A stretch of 11,208 nucleotides of DNA. Source: Bacillota bacterium. GTDB taxonomy: Bacteria; Bacillota; Clostridia; Oscillospirales; Oscillospiraceae. Below are positions 1 to 6,178 of this stretch, in pieces (positions within the stretch are counted from its first letter, which is position 1; every line of letters starts with the position of its first letter). The translations under genes and the position numbers were made by a program. The stretch lies in assembly GCA_023395775.1 (NCBI GenBank), contig JAEWYA010000201.1, positions 1-11,208 of the forward strand, in the 5' to 3' direction. Under the pieces are notes generated by a model. That model did not search any database, was not told where the DNA came from, and saw only the letters and a program-made list of their open reading frames with translations.

Positions 1-284
1 CCGCGAACACCGTCCGACTGGCTGTCCCACTCAATGCCAAGGAGCACCTCCATCCGTCCGGCATACTCCTCCCGCAGGCGCAGGACCTCGGCCCGATAGG
101 CGCTCAGGTCCGCATCCAGCACGCAGCCGTCATCCGAGGGCGCCGGCGTGTGAGAGTGGCCCGACGCGCCGAAATACCGGACGCCGGCGGCGTATGCCGC
201 CGAGGCCATTTCAGCCAGCGTGTTTCTCCCGTCGCACAGGGTGGAGTGCGTGTGAACGGAGGAAACCTTGGCATTCAGCTTCAT
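1..284 (-). CDS. hisK: Histidinol-phosphatase, PHP family (3' end outside window)
   Basis: This is the N-terminal 94 codons of a PHP-superfamily phosphatase, read by hand because the frame runs off the left edge. Visible metal-binding motifs are HTHSTLCDG (His11, His13, Asp18), GHSHTP (His43, His45) and GIEWD (Glu85), all typical of the histidinol-phosphatase branch. Known family role: it hydrolyses histidinol phosphate to histidinol, the step before HisD, in the cytoplasm. Its ATG (282-284) overlaps the hisIE stop in an ATGA junction, and AGGAG lies 8 nt upstream (293-297), so it is translationally coupled as the last visible his gene. The context fits, because HisB here is monofunctional and lacks an N-terminal HAD phosphatase domain, leaving this step otherwise unfilled. 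A different PHP phosphoesterase is possible, but the operon position argues for histidinol phosphate. The protein should continue well beyond the window, since the family is about 250-280 residues. Confidence 0.9.
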   Translation of the reverse strand, partial: MKLNAKVSSVHTHSTLCDGRNTLAEMASAAYAAGVRYFGASGHSHTPAPSDDGCVLDADLSAYRAEVLRLREEYAGRMEVLLGIEWDSQSDGVR

Positions 285-916
285 TGCATCCGCTCCTGTT
301 TGACCTTGTGGTCCACCACATGACGTTTTTCAAGCTCGGCCGTGATATCCTTCACGGAAATCCCCATTTGTACCATCAGCACCAGAATGTGATAGCATAC
401 ATCGGCAATCTCAAAAACCGTCTCCTCTTTATCACCCTTGGCGGCGGCAAGAATCACCTCGGTGGATTCCTCTCCCACTTTTTTTAAAATTTTGTCCGTA
501 CCTTTATTAAAGAGGTAAGTGGTGTAGCTGCCCTCCTTCGGCTCCGTTTTGCGGCCTTTGATGAGCTCATACAGGCCCTCGTAGCTGAATTGCTTCAGCT
601 CATCGGAAAGGTACAACCGGTTAAAAAAGCAGCTCTCCGCCCCGGTGTGGCAGGCCGGTCCATCCTTCACTACCTCCACCACCAGCGCGTCGCAGTCGCA
701 GTCTGCCGTAATGGAAACCACATGCTGAACATTGCCGGAGGTCTCGCCCTTGCGCCACAGCTCCTGGCGGCTGCGGCTGAAAAAGCAGGTCCGCCGCTCG
801 TCGATGGTGATGGCCAGACTCTCCCGGTTCATATACGCCAGCGTCAGGACTTCTTTCGTGTAGTGATCCTGCACAATGGCGGGAATCAGGCCCTTTTCGT
901 CAAATTTCAATTCCAT
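281..916 (-). CDS. hisIE: Bifunctional phosphoribosyl-AMP cyclohydrolase / phosphoribosyl-ATP pyrophosphatase
   Basis: A 211-residue fusion enzyme for steps two and three of histidine synthesis. The N-terminal domain (about 1-105) is PRA-cyclohydrolase: it has the DCDCD metal cluster (72-76; Asp72, Asp74, Asp76 for the divalent metal) and the zinc cysteines Cys73, Cys89 and Cys96. The C-terminal domain (about 110-205) is PRATP pyrophosphatase: it has KVGEESTEV (146-154) and EIADVCYH (169-176), the acidic helical motifs of the MazG-like fold. Length and domain order match the usual HisI-HisE fusion. The ATG at 914-916 follows GGGGAG with a 10-nt spacer, in a 34-bp gap after hisF. The stop overlaps hisK by 4 bp. 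All expected key residues are present, so both activities are expected. Confidence 0.96.
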   Translation of the reverse strand: MELKFDEKGLIPAIVQDHYTKEVLTLAYMNRESLAITIDERRTCFFSRSRQELWRKGETSGNVQHVVSITADCDCDALVVEVVKDGPACHTGAESCFFNRLYLSDELKQFSYEGLYELIKGRKTEPKEGSYTTYLFNKGTDKILKKVGEESTEVILAAAKGDKEETVFEIADVCYHILVLMVQMGISVKDITAELEKRHVVDHKVKQERMQ

Positions 917-950
917 TTATCACAATCTCCCCTCTTTGCGCGGCGTCGTC

Positions 951-1706
951 TTAAATTCTCATCTCTACGCCCCGGGTTCGCAGCCAGCGCTTCAGCTCCC
1001 GGATATCCACCTGTCTTGTGTGGAAAATGGAGGCCGCCAGTCCTGCGTCGATTCCCGGATGGGTAAAAAGTTTCCTAAAGTCCTCCATTTTTCCCGCGCC
1101 GCCGCTGGCGACGACAGGCACATCCACTCTGCCGGCCAGCGCGTCCAGCATTTCGAGATCGAAGCCCTGCTTCACCCCGTCGGTGTCGATGGAGTTCAGC
1201 ACGATCTCCCCCGCGCCGCTTTGGACGCCCCGTACAGCCCAGTCCATGGCGTCGATGCCGGTATCCTCCCGGCCGCCCTTGGCAAACAGACGGAACTGTC
1301 CGTCCACCCGTTTCACATCCATGGAGAGCACCACGCACTGGTCGCCGTACTTTTTCGCCGCCGCGGTGATAATGCCGGGGTCGGCGATGGCCCCGGAGTT
1401 GACGCTGACCTTGTCCGCGCCGCATTTCAGCACCCGGTCAAAATCGTCCAGATTCCGGATGCCGCCCCCCACGGTCAGGGGAATAAAAATTTCGGAGGCC
1501 ACCCGGCGCAGCACGTCCGTGAACAGCTCCCGTCCCTCGAATGAGGCGGTGATGTCGTAAAATACCAGCTCATCCGCACCGGAGTCGTTGTAAAACCGGG
1601 CCATATCCACTGGGTCCGCCATATCCTTCAGGCCCTCGAAATTCACGCCCTTGACCACCCGCCCGTTCTTCACGTCGAGGCAGGGGATGATTCTCTTCGC
1701 CAGCAT
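951..1706 (-). CDS. hisF: Imidazole glycerol phosphate synthase, cyclase subunit
   Basis: A 251-residue (beta/alpha)8-barrel enzyme. It combines ammonia delivered by HisH with PRFAR to give imidazole glycerol phosphate and AICAR. The two catalytic aspartates sit where the family has them, Asp11 in IIPCLDVKNG and Asp130 in VLSMDVKR. The phosphate-binding loops VGGGIR (79-84) and VVASGGAGK near the C-terminus are intact. A longer reading frame extends upstream, but the start at 1704-1706 is preferred: AAAGGAG (1715-1721) lies 8 nt upstream, and the protein then begins MLAKRIIPCLD as HisF proteins do. It lies 35 bp after hisA and 34 bp before hisIE in the same operon. Its partner HisH is encoded two genes upstream. 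Confidence 0.97.
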   Translation of the reverse strand: MLAKRIIPCLDVKNGRVVKGVNFEGLKDMADPVDMARFYNDSGADELVFYDITASFEGRELFTDVLRRVASEIFIPLTVGGGIRNLDDFDRVLKCGADKVSVNSGAIADPGIITAAAKKYGDQCVVLSMDVKRVDGQFRLFAKGGREDTGIDAMDWAVRGVQSGAGEIVLNSIDTDGVKQGFDLEMLDALAGRVDVPVVASGGAGKMEDFRKLFTHPGIDAGLAASIFHTRQVDIRELKRWLRTRGVEMRI

Positions 1707-1741
1707 GGTCCTCTCTCCTTTCAGGCGCCAGCCTGGAATCT

Positions 1742-2500
1742 TTAAAATAGAGGCGGCTCGTCGTCGGACTCGTCCCGGCGGTCTCCCGCCGCGTCCAGGC
1801 ACATGCCCAGGTCCAGCTTTCCGTCGTAGATCGCCTTGCCCAAAATCGCCCCGGCAGTTCCCATCTCCTTCAGCGCCCGAATCTCCAGAAGATCGCTGAT
1901 GCCGCCGGAGGCCACGATATCCAGGCCCTCCAGCTCCGCCAGACGGCGGTAGGCCTCCAGGTTCGTTCCGGAGAGGGCTCCGTCCCTAGAGATATCCGTG
2001 TAGATGACGGTCTGCACTCCTGCGTCCCGCAGGCGGCGGCAGAAGTCAAAGCTGTCCGTATCGCTGGTTTTCAGCCATCCGTTGGTAGCCACCTTGCCGT
2101 CCCGTGCATCCACGCCCACGGCGAGCTTCTCCCGATACCGCCGGGCCATCCGCTCTGTAAAGGTAAAATCCTCCACAGCGGTGGTCCCTAAAATACAGCG
2201 GTCTACGCCCAGCTCCAGATACTTTCGGATGCCCTCCTCTGTCCGGATGCCGCCGCCCACCTCAATGAATGCGTGGCCCTGCTGCACCAGCGCCTCAATC
2301 TCCACCCAGTTGGCCATGCTGGGCCGTCCGTCCTTCGCGCCGTCCAGATCGACAATGTGCAATTGCCTCGCCCCCGCCCGGATGAATCGGCGGGCAACGC
2401 CGCAGGGCTGGGCGGAATAGACAGTCATCCGGTCGTAATCCCCCCGCAGCAGCCGGACGGCCTTGCCGTCCCGCAGGTCAATGGCGGGAAAAATCTGCAT
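1742..2500 (-). CDS. hisA: ProFAR isomerase (phosphoribosylformimino-AICAR ribotide isomerase)
   Basis: A 252-residue (beta/alpha)8-barrel isomerase that converts ProFAR to PRFAR by an Amadori rearrangement; it is a paralogue of HisF. Catalytic Asp8 (PAIDLRDGK) and Asp131 (VDARDGK) are present. So are the phosphate-binding segments VGGGIRTEEG (81-90) and VASGGISD (196-203), and YTDISRDG (167-174). The frame is open upstream to an ATG at 2584, but that start lacks a ribosome binding site. The start at 2498-2500 has GGAGG (2506-2510) five bases upstream and gives the family N-terminus MQIFPAIDLR. The last 13 residues form an acidic tail (DRRDESDDEPPLF) beyond the barrel, which is not a usual functional element. 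A 114-bp gap separates it from hisH, by far the longest within the operon. Confidence 0.97.
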   Translation of the reverse strand: MQIFPAIDLRDGKAVRLLRGDYDRMTVYSAQPCGVARRFIRAGARQLHIVDLDGAKDGRPSMANWVEIEALVQQGHAFIEVGGGIRTEEGIRKYLELGVDRCILGTTAVEDFTFTERMARRYREKLAVGVDARDGKVATNGWLKTSDTDSFDFCRRLRDAGVQTVIYTDISRDGALSGTNLEAYRRLAELEGLDIVASGGISDLLEIRALKEMGTAGAILGKAIYDGKLDLGMCLDAAGDRRDESDDEPPLF

Positions 2501-2505
2501 AAAAA

Positions 2506-2510
2506 CCTCC
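2506..2510 (-). promoter_or_regulatory. hisA ribosome binding site deciding the start
   Basis: GGAGG read on the minus strand, five T residues before the hisA ATG. It fixes the start at 2500 over the upstream in-frame ATG at 2584. A GC hairpin (2513-2526) stands two bases away and could influence access to this site. Confidence 0.8.
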
Positions 2511-2512
2511 CC

Positions 2513-2526
2513 GCGCCCTTCGGCGC
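2513..2526 (-). promoter_or_regulatory. Small GC hairpin abutting the hisA ribosome binding site
   Basis: On the minus strand GCGCC-GAAG-GGCGC forms a perfect 5-bp stem with a four-base loop, ending two bases before the GGAGG of hisA. Its stability and placement suggest a modulating effect on hisA initiation or on mRNA processing; this function is an inference. Confidence 0.4.
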
Positions 2527-2546
2527 TCAAATCAAGATTCCTTTCA

Positions 2547-2580
2547 CGCGGGCGTCTGCCGCAGGCCGCTTGCGCCCGCG
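2547..2580 (-). repeat. Inverted repeat in the hisH-hisA gap
   Basis: Perfect 8-bp GC-only arms (CGCGGGCG at 2547-2554 and CGCCCGCG at 2573-2580) flank an 18-base loop that is itself GC-rich. The transcript would fold strongly between hisH and hisA. No T-run follows in the transcription direction, so it does not look like an intrinsic terminator. It could stabilise an mRNA end or tune downstream expression. The 2501-2614 gap holds no gene that I can support. Confidence 0.5.
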
Positions 2581-2614
2581 GCATTGAAAACCGCGCCGTA
2601 ATTTGCAGCCTACC

Positions 2615-3226
2615 TTAAAGCTCTCCGAACGCTTTGAGCAGCCGCAGTCCCGCGTCCCCGGATTTCTCCGGGTGGAACTGGGTGCCCCAGACGCTGCCCC
2701 GGCGCACCGCGCCGGGGACGGCCACACCGCCGTAGTCCGAGACGGCAAGGATGCTGTCGGCGCAGCTTTTCGCGTAAAAGCCGTGTACATAGTAGACGTA
2801 TTCTCCGTCCTGAAAATACTCGAACAGGGGGTCGTCCCGCCGGATACGCAGACTGTTCCAACCCATATGGGGCACCTTCAGCGACTGATCGTTCAAATCG
2901 GGCTTCAGGCTGTCCACCACGCCGGAGATAAGGCCCAGTCCGTCGTGCTCGCCGTATTCAAAGCCCTTGTCAAACAGCAGCTGCATCCCAAGGCAAATAC
3001 CGAGAAGCGGCTTTTTCTGGCTTTCTTCCCGCAAAACGGGCACCAGCCCCGTGGCGTCCAGCTTCGCTTTCGCGTCGCCAAACGCGCCTACACCCGGGAG
3101 AATCATACGTTCTGCTGCCCGAAGACGGTCCGGGTCCGCCGTCACCTCCGGTGAAAAACCCAGCGATTTCAGGCTGGAGGCCAAAGAGAACAGGTTTCCT
3201 ACCCCGTAGTCCACAATCGCGATCAT
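2615..3226 (-). CDS. hisH: Imidazole glycerol phosphate synthase, glutaminase subunit
   Basis: A 203-residue class I glutamine amidotransferase that supplies ammonia to HisF. The Cys-His-Glu triad is visible: Cys78 in LLGICLGMQLLF, and His185 and Glu187 in GTQFHPEKSG. The HisH-specific PHMGWN (119-124) and the N-terminus IAIVDYGVGN are intact. The same frame is open upstream to 3658, but that part is only a shadow of hisB. The ATG at 3224-3226 lies just after the hisB stop (one base between), with AAAGGGA inside the hisB end as the likely ribosome binding site. Length is typical of the family. It is translationally coupled to hisB. Confidence 0.97.
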   Translation of the reverse strand: MIAIVDYGVGNLFSLASSLKSLGFSPEVTADPDRLRAAERMILPGVGAFGDAKAKLDATGLVPVLREESQKKPLLGICLGMQLLFDKGFEYGEHDGLGLISGVVDSLKPDLNDQSLKVPHMGWNSLRIRRDDPLFEYFQDGEYVYYVHGFYAKSCADSILAVSDYGGVAVPGAVRRGSVWGTQFHPEKSGDAGLRLLKAFGEL

Positions 3227-3227
3227 A

Positions 3228-3815
3228 TCACAGCGTCCCTTTCGTGCTTGGAATTTCCCCGGCCCGCTCCGGGTCCATACCCACCGCCATGTGGAGCGCC
3301 CGACCCGCGCCCTTGAACGCGGCCTCCAAAATGTGGTGGGTATTCTCACCGGAAAGCTGACGGAAATGGAGCGCACAGGGACACTGGCGCACAAAGCCCA
3401 CCCAGAACTCCTTGCCCAGCTCCGTATCAAACGTACCCACCTTTTGGGCGGGCAGGTCCAGCCCCCAGCCCAGGAAGTCCCGGCCGGAGAGGTCCACGGC
3501 GCACAGCACCAGCGTCTCGTCCATGGGGAGCAGGAACTGCCCGTACCGGGCGATGCCCCGCTTATTCCCCAGCGCTTTCGTAAATGCCTGGCCCAGAGCG
3601 ATACCGATATCCTCCACGGTGTGGTGATCGTCCACATCCGTGTCGCCCCGGCAGACAAGATTCAGATCAAACCGCCCGTGGGAGGCAAACAGCGTCAGCA
3701 TGTGGTTCAAAAAGCCGCAGCCGGTGTCGATCTGGGATTTTCCCGTCCCATCCAGTTCCAGGCTCAGCTCGATCTTCGTCTCGTTGGTGTTTCTCACGAT
3801 CTCCGCTCGGCGCAT
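3228..3815 (-). CDS. hisB: Imidazoleglycerol-phosphate dehydratase
   Basis: A 195-residue monofunctional IGP dehydratase that converts imidazole glycerol phosphate to imidazole acetol phosphate. The two manganese-binding repeats are present, DHHTVEDIG (63-71) and ENTHHILEAAFK (157-168), with His38 in FLNHML. The protein ends in the family's conserved STKGTL. There is no N-terminal HAD phosphatase domain as in the bifunctional enterobacterial HisB, consistent with the separate PHP phosphatase at the operon end. It starts three bases after the hisC stop, and GGGGGAG inside the hisC end serves as ribosome binding site. Confidence 0.97.
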   Translation of the reverse strand: MRRAEIVRNTNETKIELSLELDGTGKSQIDTGCGFLNHMLTLFASHGRFDLNLVCRGDTDVDDHHTVEDIGIALGQAFTKALGNKRGIARYGQFLLPMDETLVLCAVDLSGRDFLGWGLDLPAQKVGTFDTELGKEFWVGFVRQCPCALHFRQLSGENTHHILEAAFKGAGRALHMAVGMDPERAGEIPSTKGTL

Positions 3816-3818
3816 GGC

Positions 3819-4883
3819 TCACATCTCCCCCAACAGTTTTTTGATCTCCTCCACCATCCGTTCCATCTGCTCCCCGGACCCAATGGTGATGCGGTAAAAA
3901 TTCCGGATGCGGTCCTGGTCAAACCAACGCACCAGGATTCCGTTTTCCTTGAGTTTCCGATACAGTTCGCCGTTTGGAAAGCTCTTCGACGCGGCAAAGA
4001 TGAAATTTGCCTTGGAGGGCAGGACGGTAAAGCCCAGTTCCTCCAGCGCTTTGGCTGTCCAAGCCCGGGTCTTTTGGATGGCGGCGGTACACTTCTGAAA
4101 ATACGCCTCGTCCTCCATAGCCGCAGCGCCCGCCAGAATGGAAAGGCGGTTCACATTATAGGGGTTGAAGCTGTATTTCACCCGGTTCAGGTCCGCAATC
4201 AGGTCCGGCGCTCCCAGCGCAAAGCCCAGCCGTCCGCCGGCAAGGTTCCGGCTCTTTGAGAAGGTCTGGACCACCAGCAGATTATCATACCGGTACAAAA
4301 GGGGGACACAGCTCTCCCCGCCGAAATCCACATACGCCTCGTCCACGATCACCACCCGGTTCGGATCCGCCTCCAGCAGGCGTTGAATCTGGGCGGCGGG
4401 CAGTTCCACGCCGGTGAGGGCGTTGGGGTTGGCGAGGAGGATAGTCCCAGAATAGTCCATGTAATCGTCCGCATCAATGGTGAAGTCCGCCTTCAGGGGG
4501 ACAACGTTGGCTTCAACACCGTAAAACGCGGTCCAAACCTTGTAAAAGCCATAGGACACATCCGGAAACGCCACGCCTTTTCCCTCGCCGCAAAACGCCC
4601 GGAATGCGAAGGAGAGCAGCTCGTCGGACCCGTTGCCTGCCAGCACCTGTTCCGGTTTTAGTTCATACCGGTGGGCGATGGCGCGGGTCAGCCGGCCGCA
4701 GGTGGGGTCCGAATAGAGGTTCAGCTTCAAAAGCTCCGCCTGTGAAACGGCCTTCACCACCTTGGGTGAGGGCGGGAACGGGCTTTCGTTGGTATTCAGC
4801 TTGATATACTGCATATCCACCGGCTGCTCCCCGGGGATATAGGGCTCCAATCGGCCCGCCTCGCGGGAAATAAAACGGCTCAT
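3819..4883 (-). CDS. hisC: Histidinol-phosphate aminotransferase
   Basis: A 354-residue fold-type I PLP enzyme that transfers the glutamate amino group to imidazole acetol phosphate, giving histidinol phosphate. The PLP-binding lysine is Lys210 in QTFSKSRNLAGGRLG, with Arg218 following. Asp181 in VIVDEAYVDF contacts the pyridine nitrogen, and Asn153 lies in ANPNALTG. GNGSDELL (83-90) and the C-terminal FYRITIG segment carrying the substrate-carboxylate arginine are intact. The usual NPN(N/A)PTG motif has Leu156 in place of proline, a small deviation that should not abolish activity. The start overlaps the hisD stop by 4 bp (ATGA), so translation is coupled. A related aminotransferase is conceivable, but the operon position settles the assignment. 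Confidence 0.97.
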   Translation of the reverse strand: MSRFISREAGRLEPYIPGEQPVDMQYIKLNTNESPFPPSPKVVKAVSQAELLKLNLYSDPTCGRLTRAIAHRYELKPEQVLAGNGSDELLSFAFRAFCGEGKGVAFPDVSYGFYKVWTAFYGVEANVVPLKADFTIDADDYMDYSGTILLANPNALTGVELPAAQIQRLLEADPNRVVIVDEAYVDFGGESCVPLLYRYDNLLVVQTFSKSRNLAGGRLGFALGAPDLIADLNRVKYSFNPYNVNRLSILAGAAAMEDEAYFQKCTAAIQKTRAWTAKALEELGFTVLPSKANFIFAASKSFPNGELYRKLKENGILVRWFDQDRIRNFYRITIGSGEQMERMVEEIKKLLGEM

Positions 4884-6178
4884 TGCGCACTCCCCTTTCC
4901 GCTGCGTTTCTCCCGCACCGCGATGGCACGGGCGTGGGCCTCCAGGCCCTCCTGTCGGGCAAAGCTCTGGACCCGCGAGGACACGGCTTGCAGGGCCTCC
5001 CCCGTATAGTATAAAAAGCTGGACTTTTTCACAAAATCGTCCACGCTGAGAGGGCTTGAAAACCGCGCCGTGCCCGAGGTGGGCAGGGTGTGGTTTGGCC
5101 CGGCAAAATAGTCCCCCAGCGCCTCCGGGGCGTTTCGGCCCAGAAACACGCTCCCTGCATTGCGGATGCGGGGCAGCAGCGCAAACGGATCATCTACGCA
5201 TAGCTCCAGATGCTCCGGGGCGATACAGTTGGCGGCCTCCACCGCCTTTTCCAGCGAATCCGTGAGGATGATCTTCCCGTTGTTGTCGATGGAGGCCCGG
5301 GCCACCTCCCTCCGGGGCAGCGTCTCCAATTGGACCTCCAGCTCATCCCGGACAGCCTCCGCCAGCGCCCGGCTGTCCGTCACCAGCACGGCGGAGGAAA
5401 GCTTGTCGTGCTCCGCCTGACTGAGCATATCCGCCGCCACCCATCTGGGGTCGGACTTTCCGTCCGCCAGCACCAGAATTTCGCTGGGACCGGCGATTAT
5501 GTCAATGCTGACAAGGCCGAACACCTTCCGCTTCGCCGCGGCTACATACACTCCGCCGGGGCCCACGATCTTATCCACCTTCGGCACGCTCTCCGTCCCG
5601 TAGGCCATGGCGGCCACCGCTTGAGCGCCGCCGCACTTCAAAACCTTCGTGGCCCCCGCGATCTTCGCCGCCGCCAGAGCCGCCGGGGCGATGGTCCCGT
5701 CCGGCGCGGGTGGCGTTGCCATAATGATCTCCCGCACGCCCGCAATCTTCGCCGGGATCACGTCCATCAGGACGGTGGAGGGAAACGCCACCGGCGTTCC
5801 CGGCACGCAGACGCCCACGGACTCGATGGGCGTGTATCTCTGCCCCATAACGACGCCCGGCTTGTCGGTGAGAACAAAATCGTTGTGGGTCTGGCGGCTG
5901 TGGAACGCGCGGATGTTCTCCGCCACCTGACGAAGCGTTTCCAAAAGTTCTGGGTCCACCTGCGCCTCTGCTGCGTCCAGTTCCGCCTCCGTCACAAAAA
6001 GGCCGTCCAGCTCCGCGCCGTCGAACTGCTTTTCATAGCTTCGCAGCGCCGCGTCGCCCTCAGTCCGCACGGCGGCCAGAACAGCGTCCACCGCCGCGTC
6101 CACGTTCTCCTCTCCGAGAATCCCCCGGGTCAAAATTTCCGATATGGGAACCTTATCAAAATCAAAGAGCCGAATCAC
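4880..6178 (-). CDS. hisD: Histidinol dehydrogenase
   Basis: A 432-residue zinc enzyme performing the last two NAD-dependent oxidations, L-histidinol to L-histidine. Likely zinc ligands are Gln254 and His257 (SQAEHD), Asp356 (GDYFAGPNH) and His415 (GLEAHARA). The catalytic Glu322-His323 pair lies in APEHLEL. The signature running from GGAQAVAA to GPGGVYVAAAKR (183-216) is complete. Translation begins at a GTG (6176-6178), supported by GGAGGTGA (6185-6192) six bases upstream and by the family-like N-terminus. The start lies inside the hisZG end (17-bp overlap), and the stop overlaps hisC. Length is normal. Confidence 0.97.
   Translation of the reverse strand: MIRLFDFDKVPISEILTRGILGEENVDAAVDAVLAAVRTEGDAALRSYEKQFDGAELDGLFVTEAELDAAEAQVDPELLETLRQVAENIRAFHSRQTHNDFVLTDKPGVVMGQRYTPIESVGVCVPGTPVAFPSTVLMDVIPAKIAGVREIIMATPPAPDGTIAPAALAAAKIAGATKVLKCGGAQAVAAMAYGTESVPKVDKIVGPGGVYVAAAKRKVFGLVSIDIIAGPSEILVLADGKSDPRWVAADMLSQAEHDKLSSAVLVTDSRALAEAVRDELEVQLETLPRREVARASIDNNGKIILTDSLEKAVEAANCIAPEHLELCVDDPFALLPRIRNAGSVFLGRNAPEALGDYFAGPNHTLPTSGTARFSSPLSVDDFVKKSSFLYYTGEALQAVSSRVQSFARQEGLEAHARAIAVREKRSGKGSAQ

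Noticed and set aside
3227..3658. N-terminal extension of hisH in the same frame
   Set aside because: This part reads hisB out of frame; HisH proteins start at the MIAIVDYG methionine used here.
3291..4259. A 322-residue plus-strand open frame opposite hisB and hisC
   Set aside because: Same explanation: hisB and hisC are unmistakable on the other strand.
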